The notes beneath the pieces were generated by a model. That model was not told where the DNA came from, ran no database searches, and saw only the letters and a list, made by a program, of their open reading frames with translations. From assembly GCF_000744775.1 (NCBI RefSeq), contig NZ_JQMP01000004.1, positions 310,001 to 374,000 of the forward strand: a stretch of DNA of 64,000 bases, in the 5' to 3' direction. Of the stretch, positions 36,793 through 45,709 are shown piece after piece (the first letter of the stretch is position 1; each line of letters opens with the position of its first letter). The position numbers and the translations under genes were made by a program. Origin of the DNA: Thermorudis peleae. GTDB lineage: Bacteria; Chloroflexota; Chloroflexia; Thermomicrobiales; Thermomicrobiaceae.

Positions 36793-37135
36793 CGATGACC
36801 CCCCTCGTCACTTGCATCACCTCCATCCGCTCCGGATTGAAAAACTCGCGGAGCACTGGGACAGCCGCATCCGGCTGTGTGTGTTCGCCACACGTGAAAA
36901 TATCAACAGCAGCATAGCCAAGCTCTGGCCATGTGTGAATACTTAGGTGTGACTCCGAGAGGATGGCGATGCCACTCACACCGTTATACGGTTCCCAGGG
37001 GAAAATCTGGAGGTCGCGGAGCGTCGCACGGGTTGCTTTCACCGCTTCGCGCAAGGCTTCCTCGATCTTGGGAAGGGAGTCAATATTTTTACATCCCCAG
37101 AGCTCGACAATCACATGTCGACCCAGGCTCTTCAC
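36785..37135 (-). CDS. speH: S-adenosylmethionine decarboxylase proenzyme (prokaryotic SpeH type)
   Basis: A 116-residue proenzyme, typical of the short prokaryotic class. It self-cleaves between E61 and S62 in LSESHLSIHTWPE, making the Ser into the pyruvoyl group; the catalytic His (H67) and Cys (in DIFTCGEHTQP) are present. The product, decarboxylated SAM, feeds speE. The GTG start has GGAGG 10 bases upstream. An upstream region of over 400 bases separates it from a convergent terminator hairpin and the aminoacylase gene. Confidence 0.95.
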   Translation of the reverse strand: MKSLGRHVIVELWGCKNIDSLPKIEEALREAVKATRATLRDLQIFPWEPYNGVSGIAILSESHLSIHTWPELGYAAVDIFTCGEHTQPDAAVPVLREFFNPERMEVMQVTRGVIVD

Positions 37136-37444
37136 TCCCCCTATACCTCCGTTTACTTAGCGAGATCACCCCCCAACGCCCTGTACCACAACTGGGCGCG
37201 AACAACGCTCTATCATAGCGCATGAACCCCGAAATGGCAAGCAGGCACCCAGCAGATGGAAGACAAACGAGCACAGTACGGCGATCACCGACCGCTACGC
37301 ATACTCGTAGCAACGCCAGAGAAGCCTTAGAGCACCCTTCTTGACAAGAGCGGCCTTGTTGCCATTACCGATGACATAACAGAACAGCAAACGTAGCTTG
37401 TAGCCAGGCATGATCGAAACGCACAGCCCCAGTAACACACGAGG

Positions 37445-37473
37445 TTGTCCTCGTTATGTTAACATGCTATACT
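37445..37473 (+). promoter_or_regulatory. Orphan sigma-70-type promoter
   Basis: TTGTCC (37445-37450) and TATACT (37468-37473) with an exact 17-base spacer. This is the best promoter match I found by eye in the window. It points toward the aminoacylase gene, which is on the other strand, so it would produce an antisense or small RNA starting near 37480. Confidence 0.45.
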
Positions 37474-37535
37474 TGCGGTGAGGGCGGAGCAGATCCCCCT
37501 GCCCGTCCTAACCCCAATCCCTTCCCTTCCCTTGG

Positions 37536-37566
37536 CGCGGAGCACTCTGTCCCCCGGTGCTCCGCG
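37536..37566. terminator. Perfect 10-bp hairpin after the aminoacylase gene
   Basis: CGCGGAGCAC / GTGCTCCGCG with an 11-base loop, just past the stop of the leftward gene at 37572. There is no U-tract on either strand. It could also end the RNA made from the orphan promoter. Confidence 0.55.
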
Positions 37567-37571
37567 TCGTA

Positions 37572-39188
37572 TTATTCGGGGCACCCAGCAACACCCCAAC
37601 GTAACACGCGTCCTGGCCGAGCGCCAGTGTGTTGCCCATAGGCAACGACTGGCACGCCATTAACCAGTACCCACTCAATGCCACATGGATACTGATGGGG
37701 ATTTGCCCATGTCGCCCGCTCCGCAACCGTCGCAGGATCAAAAACGACGATGTCCGCTCGATAACCTGCAACAAGTCGACCACGTTCTTTCAGTCCGAGG
37801 CGCATCGCCGGCAACGCCGTCATCTTACGCACCGCTTCGGGCAACGACAGGACACGCTCATCGCGGACATAGTGGCCAAGCACACGGGGGAACGTACCAT
37901 AGGCACGCGGATGCGGCTTACCACGCGACAGCGGGCCATCGGCAGCAAGCGCCGAGCCATCTGAACCAACCATCACCAGCGGATGCTGCAAAATCGTGCG
38001 GACATCCTCTTCGCTCATCGCGAAACGGATGATGCTGACTTCGCCACCAGCTTCTTCCAAGAGTTGCAAGGTCAGCTCGCTCGGATCAAGCCCGCGTTGC
38101 GCTGCTATGTCGGCAAGCGATTGTCCCTCAAGCGAGGGATCTGGTGCAAAGGAGGCAATAATCAGGTCAGCGAATGTGCATCCCCGCAAGAGCGGCACCC
38201 AGCCATCAACGCCTTCGGTTATCTGCTGTCGTATCAGCGCACGCTGTGTTAGATCCTGCAGCCGCCTCAGGAGTTGTGGTATGCCACCACTCAGCGCCCA
38301 AGGCGGCAAGACTGCTGTAAGCGTTGTACTGCTCGCAACATAGGGATATTGGTCGGCCATGACGTCAATGCCGTCGCCTCGGGCCTGTTCAAGCAACCGG
38401 AGTAACGCTGGGGCACGGCCCCAGTTCTGCCGACCAGTGGCCTTCAAATGGGAGATCTGGACCGGCACGCCAGCCTGCCGTCCAATGGTTATTGCCTCGT
38501 CAATGGCCTCAGCAACCGTATCGCCTTCTCCGCGAATGTGGCTGGCATAGATGCGGCCCATTTCGCGGAGCACGCGAGCCAGTGCAATCAGTTCTTCGGT
38601 CTGAGCGTACATACTCGGAGCATAGATCAGTCCTGTCGAAAGACCAAGCGCCCCCTGCTCCAACTCAAGACGAAGTCGTTCTTGCATTTGCCGCAGTTCG
38701 ACTGGCGTTGGCGGTCGTTGCTCAGTCCCCATGACTGCGGTACGAAGTGAGCCATGGCCGACCAGAAAAGCAACGTTGAGCGCGATTCCGCGCTGTTGGA
38801 GCTTGTCCATGAATTCACCAGTCGTCTGCCATGTCCATTGCTGCAGTTCATCATCAACCGGTGCAAGTGCACGTAATCGAGCCTCAACCACTGGTGTTCG
38901 TGGGCCAGGCGACGTGCCACAGTTACCGACAACTTCGAGCGTTACTCCCTGCATCACTTTGCTCATTGCCCGGCCGTCAACGAGGAGAGGCAACTCAGAA
39001 TGGGTGTGAATATCGATAAACCCGGGGGCGACAGCTTTGCCGGTTGCATCAATGACTTGCCGTGCAACCGCACTCTCGAGCCGGCCAATGTGCACGATGC
39101 GATTCCCTTCGATCGCGACATCAGCAACGAACCCAGGCCGCCCACTACCGTCAAAAACCGTGCCGTTGCGAATAAGCAGGTCAAGCAC
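37572..39188 (-). CDS. N-acyl-D-amino-acid deacylase family amidohydrolase (D-aminoacylase type)
   Basis: A 538-residue metal-dependent amidohydrolase. Key elements: APGFIDIHTHSELPLLVDG with the HTH ligands, VVGNCGTSPGP with the family's metal-bridging Cys, YASHIRGEGDTVAEAIDEA, VQISHLKATGRQNWG, and VMVGSDGSALAADGP with the catalytic Asp. The closing part is the usual composite beta domain. Family members hydrolyse N-acyl-D-amino acids or related cyclic amides; the substrate here is not known. GTG 39188 has GGGAG before it and overlaps the stop of the HAD gene by 8 bases. Confidence 0.9.
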   Translation of the reverse strand: MLDLLIRNGTVFDGSGRPGFVADVAIEGNRIVHIGRLESAVARQVIDATGKAVAPGFIDIHTHSELPLLVDGRAMSKVMQGVTLEVVGNCGTSPGPRTPVVEARLRALAPVDDELQQWTWQTTGEFMDKLQQRGIALNVAFLVGHGSLRTAVMGTEQRPPTPVELRQMQERLRLELEQGALGLSTGLIYAPSMYAQTEELIALARVLREMGRIYASHIRGEGDTVAEAIDEAITIGRQAGVPVQISHLKATGRQNWGRAPALLRLLEQARGDGIDVMADQYPYVASSTTLTAVLPPWALSGGIPQLLRRLQDLTQRALIRQQITEGVDGWVPLLRGCTFADLIIASFAPDPSLEGQSLADIAAQRGLDPSELTLQLLEEAGGEVSIIRFAMSEEDVRTILQHPLVMVGSDGSALAADGPLSRGKPHPRAYGTFPRVLGHYVRDERVLSLPEAVRKMTALPAMRLGLKERGRLVAGYRADIVVFDPATVAERATWANPHQYPCGIEWVLVNGVPVVAYGQHTGARPGRVLRWGVAGCPE

Positions 39189-39876
39189 GGTGCTCCCTCT
39201 CCTCTCGTGATGGACGGTTCAGCATGGCCGATCGATGTAACCAGGGTAACAGCGCATCGAGCCGCGGTAAAAGCACGTCGGCTAGTGCGAGTCCTGGCAA
39301 TTCGGCGGTATAGCGGTTTGGTACCGCGACACAAAAGAGGCCGGCCGCTTTCGCAGCAGCGATGCCAAGCGGAGCATCTTCAATGGCGAGCGTGGAAGAC
39401 GGTGAGACACCTAACTGTTGCACCGCAATCCGATAGCAGTCTGGAGCAGGCTTTCCGCGTGCCACATCATCGCCAGTCACGATAGCGGCAAAGGAAGCAT
39501 AGCGGGTCAAGAGCGGCAAAAGGCGCTCCACATAGCGACGATGGCCAGATGTTGCCAAGCCAAGTGGTACGCCTTGCGCTGCAAGCTCAACGAGCGTTTC
39601 CGCAACACCGGGCATCAGGGTAATGCGCTCAACATAAGAGTCAAAGAAGACTGCCTCGCGCTCTGCAAGGAGTGCCGTCGGATCACACGGAAGGTGAAAG
39701 TAGTCCACAATCTTCCGCGCAGAATCTCGGACCCGAAGGCCAAACAGTTCACGAACGAGACCTTCATCGAGCGCACATCCGTATTGCGCCAAGACATCGT
39801 TCCAGGCAGCAAGCTGTGCAGGCTCACTATCAACCAGTACCCCATCAAGATCAAAAATCACCGCAGAGAGATGCAA
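39181..39876 (-). CDS. HAD-superfamily hydrolase, beta-phosphoglucomutase-like
   Basis: A 231-residue protein with all four HAD motifs: VIFDLDGVLVDSEP (nucleophile Asp and acid/base Asp), LATSGHRRYVE with motif II, the Lys in ARGKPAPDCY, and IEDAPLGIAAAKAAG. The cap is of the small helical type found in phosphoglycolate phosphatase and beta-phosphoglucomutase-like enzymes. I choose TTG 39876 because AAGGAG sits 6 bases upstream and the protein then starts right before the first HAD strand; a longer frame to 39957 overlaps the upstream gene. Substrate unknown. It is coupled to the aminoacylase gene by overlap. Confidence 0.87.
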   Translation of the reverse strand: MHLSAVIFDLDGVLVDSEPAQLAAWNDVLAQYGCALDEGLVRELFGLRVRDSARKIVDYFHLPCDPTALLAEREAVFFDSYVERITLMPGVAETLVELAAQGVPLGLATSGHRRYVERLLPLLTRYASFAAIVTGDDVARGKPAPDCYRIAVQQLGVSPSSTLAIEDAPLGIAAAKAAGLFCVAVPNRYTAELPGLALADVLLPRLDALLPWLHRSAMLNRPSREEREHRA

Positions 39877-39907
39877 ATCACACTCCTTCGCCCCGTCATC
39901 GTCACAT

Positions 39908-40972
39908 TTAGCGCATACGCAGCCGTCCCAGGATGCCAGCACGCTGCTCGGCGGCACGAAGCAACCCAGCTGCAGCCATTTGGAGGTATACTACGCCATC
40001 TAACTCCGCACGCCAGGTTTCGGGCAAGCCATCGGCGCCAACCACGGTGCCAACGAGAGCACCCGTCAATGCACCGATAATACGCGTTGCACCACCAGCA
40101 TTGACCGCAAGCGTAAGTGCACGGCGAGCATCGTTTGAAGCAACTGCAAAGGAGTAAAACGCTGCAGCCACCGCTTCATGCGCAGCTGGGCCATGGCCAA
40201 GTTGAACCAGATGGGCAAGATCGCGCTCAATGTCGCCACCGGTCGCAGCAAGCGCTGCTGCCTGACGGATATTGGCGGCAACGAGATCTTCGTCGATAAA
40301 GTGCAACACATCTTCAAGGAGCAATTCCGGTGGTACCTCACCAGCAGCAAGGGACCGTACTGCATAGGCAACAGCCAATGCAGCATTGAGCGTTGTGAGA
40401 TCACTGTGCGTCATGCCGAGTACGCGCATGACATCGCGGGTGAAGAGTTCAACGTTGAAGGGAGCAAGCGCATGCAGAAGGCCAATAGGAATAACACGAG
40501 AAAGGGGCGCTGCGCTTGGTGGTTCAACATCAGCTAACCCTTGCTGAAACTGGTCAGTTTCAGCAGCGCGGGCAAGTGCTTGCCGTGTTGTTGCATCAAC
40601 GAACGCGCCCGCTTCACCGTCCAGCACGCGCAGGAAGCGATAGCCGATCGCTGCGGGATCAAGAAATCCTCGGCCACTCACAATGCCTTCTACAACACAC
40701 AACGCAAGTTCCGTCTGATCAGTAAAGCGCCCGGGCGGGAGTGCCGGTGTCGTTGCAGTAGCCGGACGAGCAAGGTAGTGATCGACCCAACCGTATTGGA
40801 CGGCAATTTCTTCTCGACTCAAGCCATCAACCGGCGCTCCCAAGGCATCACCAATAGCAAGGCCAATTAGGCAACCAAGAAACTGTGCCGTACCAGGATG
40901 TTCCGTCGGCTCATGCATAGGCTGACCATCGTCCTTACGTGCCATCTCCGGAAGGATGTACAATGGGCACAC
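39908..40972 (-). CDS. ADP-ribosylglycohydrolase-family protein, probably catalytically inactive
   Basis: A 354-residue all-helical ARH-fold protein: FLGCLIGLAIGDALGAPVDGL near residue 31 is the standard first motif. Known active members coordinate two Mg ions through a T-D-D-T motif and a late G-G-D-T-D motif. Here these read FTDQTELAL and NAGGATRIIGALTGA, so one Asp of the first pair is Gln and both Asps of the second motif are replaced. Loss of catalysis is inferred; a binding or structural role is possible. GTG 40972 has AAGG at a spacing of 5. It is first in a leftward unit with the HAD and aminoacylase genes. Confidence 0.8.
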   Translation of the reverse strand: MCPLYILPEMARKDDGQPMHEPTEHPGTAQFLGCLIGLAIGDALGAPVDGLSREEIAVQYGWVDHYLARPATATTPALPPGRFTDQTELALCVVEGIVSGRGFLDPAAIGYRFLRVLDGEAGAFVDATTRQALARAAETDQFQQGLADVEPPSAAPLSRVIPIGLLHALAPFNVELFTRDVMRVLGMTHSDLTTLNAALAVAYAVRSLAAGEVPPELLLEDVLHFIDEDLVAANIRQAAALAATGGDIERDLAHLVQLGHGPAAHEAVAAAFYSFAVASNDARRALTLAVNAGGATRIIGALTGALVGTVVGADGLPETWRAELDGVVYLQMAAAGLLRAAEQRAGILGRLRMR

Positions 40973-41166
40973 TTATACCTTGACTGAGTATTCTTCCAGA
41001 AAGATCGAAATCCAACACTGACGCAAGGAAAGAGCAGAGCATCTTGGACGCTAGACCAAGGCAGCACCATGGCCGTTGCTGCTCTGCACTTGCGTTCAAG
41101 GCAAGAATACCGGATACTCCGAAATGGCGGCAGAGGGATCTGCTGCAAGGAAGGACGCTGGCAACC

Positions 41167-41526
41167 ATGTACCTGACAGATGCACTGGAACGCGTCCGGC
41201 AACGGCTGGTTCAAAACCAGGCACGGCCCGAGACGTTGCGGCTCGTTGACAGTGTCATGGAAACGGCCCAGCGCACAGGGGGTGATCAAGCCCAGGTCCG
41301 TTCACTCCTTGAGCTTGTCCGGCGATTAATGCGAACGCCGGTCGCGCATTCCAACATTGCAGTTTACGACGACCTTGCTGTGCTTGAGGAGCAACTCGTT
41401 CAGGCAGCTGCTGAAGCAGCCGCAGCCCGCGAAGCGGAAGAAAGCCGGCCGTTGCCGAAACCCAAGAAGTACTATCGGCAGCTGCGTGAGCGCGAGCGGG
41501 AACAAAAGCGGCGCGAACAACACTAA
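41167..41526 (+). CDS. Hypothetical helical protein
   Basis: A 119-residue protein that I do not recognise. It is predicted to be almost wholly helical. The first 80 residues are amphipathic (LTDALERVRQRLVQNQARPE ... LLELVRRLMRTP), and the C-terminal 40 residues are strongly charged (Ala/Glu, then Pro-Lys, then Arg/Glu-rich REREREQKRR), suggesting a coiled coil or nucleic-acid contact. ATG 41167 follows AAGGAAGG, at a longish spacing. It is 37 bases upstream of the dehydrogenase gene on the same strand. Confidence 0.6.
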   Translation: MYLTDALERVRQRLVQNQARPETLRLVDSVMETAQRTGGDQAQVRSLLELVRRLMRTPVAHSNIAVYDDLAVLEEQLVQAAAEAAAAREAEESRPLPKPKKYYRQLREREREQKRREQH

Positions 41527-41563
41527 GGAAGGCCCACGGGAACAGGGAGGGAGCAGCACTTCT

Positions 41564-42562
41564 ATGCGTGTCTACCGGGTCGTGCAATTTGGGTTAGGGC
41601 CGATTGGCCAGGAGATTGCCCGACTCGCGGCAACGCGGAGATCCTATGCGCTCGTTGGAGCAATTGACATTGACCCGGCAAAGGTCGGGAAAGACGTCGG
41701 GGAAGTAATCGGACTTCCCGAGCCTCTTGGCATTCCTGTGCGCAGCGACGCTGAGGCTGTGCTCGCCGAGACAAAACCTGACTGCGTTCTGCACACGACG
41801 GGTTCCTCCTTCCGTCAGGTCTTTCCACAACTTGAGCTCATTGTGCGGAATCAGGCTAACATCGTCTCGACGTGTGAAGAACTCGCCTTCCCTGCCGCAC
41901 AGCACCCGGACCTGGCCGCACAGCTTGATGCGCTGGCTCGTCAGTACGGCGTTACCGTCCTTGGCACTGGTGTTAATCCTGGGTTTGTGATGGATACGTT
42001 GCCACTGGTGTTCAGCGCCGTCGCTCAGCAGGTAACAGCAGTCCGTGTTGAGCGCATTCAAAACGCCTCGACGCGCCGTCAGCCACTGCAAGCCAAGATT
42101 GGCTCAGGCAAGACCGTTGAAGAGTTTCAAGCGCTTGTTAAGGCTGGCACTGTTCGCCACGTCGGTCTTCGCGAATCAGTGGCTCTTCTGGCTGCCGGGC
42201 TCGGCTGGCAACTCGATGGGTATGATGAAACCATCGAGCCAGTTCTTGCTGATCACCGCATTCAGACAGCGTACTTCACCGTTGAACCGGGCCAGGTTTG
42301 CGGTGTTGATCAAATCGGGCGAGGCTACGTCGACGGCAAAGAACGGATTACGCTCCATTTGAAGATGTACCTTGACGCTGATCCTGCGTATGATCGCATC
42401 TTGCTTGAGGGGCCAATGCCACTGGAGCTGGTGATTCCAGGCGGATTACAGGGTGACCGGGCAACCACAGCAATTGCCCTCAACGCCGTTCCACGCGTCG
42501 TTGCTCATGCTCCGGGCCTGGTTACCATGGTCGATTTGCCAATCATTACTGCACAATCATAA
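41564..42562 (+). CDS. NAD(P)-dependent dehydrogenase similar to 2,4-diaminopentanoate dehydrogenase / dihydrodipicolinate reductase N-domain
   Basis: A 332-residue protein. Rossmann motif VVQFGLGPIGQEIARLA (about 6-22), AIDIDPAKVGKDVGEV, then CVLHTTGSSFRQVFPQ and GVNPGFVMDTLPLV, as in the Ord-type 2,4-diaminopentanoate dehydrogenases and their many relatives annotated as dihydrodipicolinate reductase-like. Clostridial Ord acts in ornithine oxidation, but ortAB and oraSE partners are absent here, so the substrate is only a guess. ATG 41564 lies downstream of GGGAGG. It heads a run of rightward genes that ends with an aminotransferase. Confidence 0.8.
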   Translation: MRVYRVVQFGLGPIGQEIARLAATRRSYALVGAIDIDPAKVGKDVGEVIGLPEPLGIPVRSDAEAVLAETKPDCVLHTTGSSFRQVFPQLELIVRNQANIVSTCEELAFPAAQHPDLAAQLDALARQYGVTVLGTGVNPGFVMDTLPLVFSAVAQQVTAVRVERIQNASTRRQPLQAKIGSGKTVEEFQALVKAGTVRHVGLRESVALLAAGLGWQLDGYDETIEPVLADHRIQTAYFTVEPGQVCGVDQIGRGYVDGKERITLHLKMYLDADPAYDRILLEGPMPLELVIPGGLQGDRATTAIALNAVPRVVAHAPGLVTMVDLPIITAQS

Positions 42563-42601
42563 CGATGAGCGATTGGTCAGGAGAACGAACGGGTTTGGGA
42601 C

Positions 42602-43279
42602 GTGGATATTCCGACACGATTGGAACGGGAGATGTGGCGAGCAGAACAATTTGATCGCGTAGCACTCTTCTTTGACATGTCAAATCTCTACTTTGCTGCC
42701 CGTGATCTTGGCGTACGCATCGACTACAGCAAGCTCCTTGACTTCCTCGTCGATGGACGTCGCCTCTACTGCGCCTACGCCTACGTTGTCCTCTCCACCG
42801 AAGACAGTTCGGCTGTGCCGTTCTTAACGTGGCTACGCCGCAACGGATTCCGTGTCACCGCAAAAGCGCTGCGCCGTCAACCTGATGGTACGCTACGCGG
42901 GAATTTGAACCTTGAATTAGCGGTCGACATGCTGACACAAGCGCCATATTACGACGTTGCGGTATTAGTCAGTGGTGACGGTGATTTTACCTACCTTGTC
43001 GAAAGCGTCCAGCGGCTGGGGAAACGCGTTGAAGTTGCCTCGACACCGCGCAACACCTCGGTTGAACTCCTTGAGGCTGCCGATCGATACATCGACCTCG
43101 AAGCACACCTGAGCGCATTCAGCCAGCCACGTCCAGCCGCACCATCGCAACCCAGTAACGAATGGCAACCTCGTCCAAACGTTACACGTCCACAAGAAAA
43201 CGAATCATCGTGGCGCAGTCGACTTTTCGGCTCGCGTCCTTCCCCAGAAGAAGGGCAAGAGGATGAGCTTGATCGCTGA
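42602..43279 (+). CDS. NYN-domain protein (LabA/DUF88-like putative ribonuclease)
   Basis: A 225-residue protein. The PIN-like NYN fold shows the acidic catalytic positions in VALFFDMSNLYFAARDLG, the middle AYAYVVLSTED, and YDVAVLVSGDGDFTYLVES, followed by a Pro/Ser/Arg-rich tail of about 60 residues likely to be disordered. NYN domains are predicted nucleases acting on RNA; the target is unknown. GTG 42602 is the best upstream start; ATG 42632 is also possible. Its 3' end overlaps the peptidase gene by 17 bases. Confidence 0.85.
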   Translation: MDIPTRLEREMWRAEQFDRVALFFDMSNLYFAARDLGVRIDYSKLLDFLVDGRRLYCAYAYVVLSTEDSSAVPFLTWLRRNGFRVTAKALRRQPDGTLRGNLNLELAVDMLTQAPYYDVAVLVSGDGDFTYLVESVQRLGKRVEVASTPRNTSVELLEAADRYIDLEAHLSAFSQPRPAAPSQPSNEWQPRPNVTRPQENESSWRSRLFGSRPSPEEGQEDELDR

Positions 43280-44396
43280 GCTGGCAACGCGTCGAGATGC
43301 ACTGCTCACTACCCTTGCAACGCTGGTCAACTATGAATCACCGAGTACGGAGAAAGCTGCGGTTGACACACTGAGTGCTTGGCTGCAAGCGCAATGCCGC
43401 GCACTGGGTGCAGAGGTTACGGTTCACCCACAACAGCACTACGGTGACCTGACCGTAGCGCGGTGGTATGGAGCTGATCAGTCCCGCTCACCACTTCTTG
43501 TACTCACGCATATCGACACTGTTTGGCCACTAGGCACAATCCGTGAGCGCCCTTTTCGAATCGAGGGAGAGCGCGCCTTTGGCCCCGGCATCTTTGACAT
43601 GAAAGCCAGTGTGGCCATGATGCTCGAGGCAATACGATGGCTTCGAGCCAACAACCGGCTTCAGCGCTCAATCGTCTGGCTTATCACCACCGAGGAGGAA
43701 GTCGGCAGCCCGGTTTCGCGTCCCTTGATCGAAGCATTCGCGCGCGAGGCCGCTTATGTCTTATGCCTTGAGCCTCCAACGCCACCGCGCGGTGCGCTCA
43801 AGACAGCACGCAAAGGCGTGGGCATGTTCTCACTGCGTGTTCGTGGACGCGCAGCACATGCCGGCGCTGATCCTGACCGTGGCGTGAGCGCAATTGTTGA
43901 ACTCGCCCATCAAATTCTCGCCATCCAACGTCTTGCCGACCCGACCCAGGGAACGACGATTAATGTCGGCGTGATTGGTGGCGGCACACGACCGAATGTA
44001 GTTGCGGCAGAAGCATGGGCGCAGATTGACGTCCGCGTCACAACCCTTGCAGAAGCCGAGCGCATAACGCAAGCCCTGATGACACTCCGGCCTGTGCTAG
44101 AAGGCACCGAACTCAACGTGACTGGCGGCATCAACCGTCCACCAATGGAACGGACGCCAGTGATCGCTGCGGCCTTTGCGCGTGCTCAGGAAATTGGGCG
44201 CGAACTTGGTATCACGCTCGAAGAATCGGCAACTGGCGGTGGCAGCGACGGCAACTTCACGGCCGCCTTAGGTGTCCCAACGCTTGATGGGCTCGGCTGT
44301 CCGGGCAACGGCGCTCACGCCGTCGACGAGCATATCTCCATCCCCGGTCTTCTGGAGCGCACCGCACTGCTCATTGCCCTGCTCGAGCGCCTCTAA
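43263..44396 (+). CDS. M20-family metallopeptidase (carboxypeptidase G2/ArgE/DapE type)
   Basis: A 377-residue zinc peptidase. Ligands are visible: LVLTHIDTVWP (His), FGPGIFDMKASVAMM (bridging Asp), TTEEEVGSPVS (catalytic Glu-Glu), LCLEPPTP and GNGAHAVDEH (last His). The dimerisation domain is inserted around 185-295 with VRGRAAHAGADPDRGVSA. It most resembles the glutamate-carboxypeptidase branch. The substrate is probably an N-acylated amino acid or a small peptide. It overlaps the NYN gene and precedes the aminotransferase by 26 bases. Confidence 0.92.
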   Translation: MSLIAELATRRDALLTTLATLVNYESPSTEKAAVDTLSAWLQAQCRALGAEVTVHPQQHYGDLTVARWYGADQSRSPLLVLTHIDTVWPLGTIRERPFRIEGERAFGPGIFDMKASVAMMLEAIRWLRANNRLQRSIVWLITTEEEVGSPVSRPLIEAFAREAAYVLCLEPPTPPRGALKTARKGVGMFSLRVRGRAAHAGADPDRGVSAIVELAHQILAIQRLADPTQGTTINVGVIGGGTRPNVVAAEAWAQIDVRVTTLAEAERITQALMTLRPVLEGTELNVTGGINRPPMERTPVIAAAFARAQEIGRELGITLEESATGGGSDGNFTAALGVPTLDGLGCPGNGAHAVDEHISIPGLLERTALLIALLERL

Positions 44397-44422
44397 CGCA
44401 GGATGAAGGAAGGAGCCACGCG

Positions 44423-45706
44423 ATGTCCGCTCAGCTGAATCCACTCGAGATTATCCCGCGTGTCCTGACACGCTATTCCCCGGTCGTCGTTGACCATGCC
44501 CAAGGACTCTATGTGTGGGACATTCACGGCGAGCGGTGGGCAGATTTTACCTCCGGGATTGCCGTGGTCAACACGGGCCACTGTCACCCACGCGTGGTTG
44601 CAGCAATCCGGGAGCAGGCTGGCAAGATCATTCACGCGCAAGCGAACATTCTGGCGCACGAGCCGATGCTCCGCTTGGCACAGGTGATTACCGCAACATT
44701 ACCACCGCAACTCAATCAAGTCTTCTTCAGCAATTCGGGAGCCGAAGCGGTCGAAGGAGCCGTCAAACTTGCCAAAGTCGCGACTGGCCGGCCTGCGGTG
44801 ATTGCCTTCCGCGGCGCGTTCCATGGGCGGACGCACCTCGCAATGGCCTTGACAACCTCGCGGGTCAAAGTGCGCGGTCACTATGAACCCCTCGTCCCTT
44901 CTATTTACCACGCCCCGTATCCCTATCCGTTTCGGGCCCCAGCAGGCATGACGCCTGATGACGTGGCCCGTGCCTGCATTGCGGAACTCGAGCGTCTCTT
45001 CCAGACCATGGTCATGCCTGATGATGTTGCGGCAATCATTGTCGAACCAATGCTGGGAGAAGGCGGATATATTCTGCCTCCGACGCTCTTCCTGCAGGAA
45101 CTCCGCCGGATCTGCGACGAACACGGGATCCTGCTGATTGTTGATGAAATCCAGACGGGGGTTGGTCGCACTGGACGGATGTGGGCATTTGAGCACTTTG
45201 GCATCGTCCCGGATATTGTCACCATGGCCAAAGGCATTGCCTCAGGGCTCCCGCTCTCTGCGGTGGTTGCCAATCGTGACCTCATGGATCGATGGGCACC
45301 TGGCGCGCATGGTGGCACGTTCGGTGGGAACGCCGTCGCCTGTGCAGCAGGCGTCGCCACGTTTGAGGTCATGCGCGAAGAGCGGTTGCCGGAGAACGCC
45401 GAACGGATTGGCCACTACCTCATGGGGCAACTCCGTGAACTCCAGCAGGAATTCCCGATCATCGGCGAAGTTCGGGGGCTCGGGTTGATGATCGGGGTCG
45501 AACTGGTTCATCCGGATGATCGTTCGCCCAATCCAGAAGCGGTGAAGCGTGTCATTCAGCACGCGCAAGAACGGCGTACGCTGCTTATCACGGCTGGCGA
45601 GCATGACCAGGTCATTCGGGTCATCCCGCCGCTCATCATCACCCAAGAGCAGGCAGACGATTTCCTGACCGTCTTCAGTGAGGCCCTCAAAGCGGCACAG
45701 TCATAG
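44423..45706 (+). CDS. Class III aminotransferase (4-aminobutyrate/omega-amino acid type)
   Basis: A 427-residue PLP enzyme. Signature LLIVDEIQTGVGRTGRMWAF with the cofactor Asp, followed by VPDIVTMAKGIASGLPLSAVV with the Schiff-base Lys near 270, and GNAVACAAGVATFEV. Also SNSGAEAVEGAVKLAK and FRGAFHGRTHLAMALT. It belongs to the GabT/aspartate-aminotransferase-family group that uses omega-amino acids. With the M20 peptidase and the Ord-like dehydrogenase upstream, it suggests a short pathway for breaking down diamino or acylated amino acids (inference). Confidence 0.93.
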   Translation: MSAQLNPLEIIPRVLTRYSPVVVDHAQGLYVWDIHGERWADFTSGIAVVNTGHCHPRVVAAIREQAGKIIHAQANILAHEPMLRLAQVITATLPPQLNQVFFSNSGAEAVEGAVKLAKVATGRPAVIAFRGAFHGRTHLAMALTTSRVKVRGHYEPLVPSIYHAPYPYPFRAPAGMTPDDVARACIAELERLFQTMVMPDDVAAIIVEPMLGEGGYILPPTLFLQELRRICDEHGILLIVDEIQTGVGRTGRMWAFEHFGIVPDIVTMAKGIASGLPLSAVVANRDLMDRWAPGAHGGTFGGNAVACAAGVATFEVMREERLPENAERIGHYLMGQLRELQQEFPIIGEVRGLGLMIGVELVHPDDRSPNPEAVKRVIQHAQERRTLLITAGEHDQVIRVIPPLIITQEQADDFLTVFSEALKAAQS

Positions 45707-45709
45707 ACA

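Larger units (their letters stand above)
37136..37571. other. 436-base intergenic region with an orphan promoter and a hairpin
   Basis: No convincing protein frame is present. It contains the upstream region of speH (on the minus strand), an orphan plus-strand promoter (37445-37473), a C-rich stretch with repeated CTTCCC (about 37520-37535), and the 10-bp hairpin at 37536-37566. The short open frames overlapping 37456-37663 have no similarity I can recognise and lie partly inside the hairpin. Confidence 0.5.

Noticed and set aside
37456-37663. Short proteins starting downstream of the orphan promoter
   Set aside because: Low-complexity Pro/Arg/Cys-rich translations overlapping a hairpin and the aminoacylase 3' end, with no RBS.
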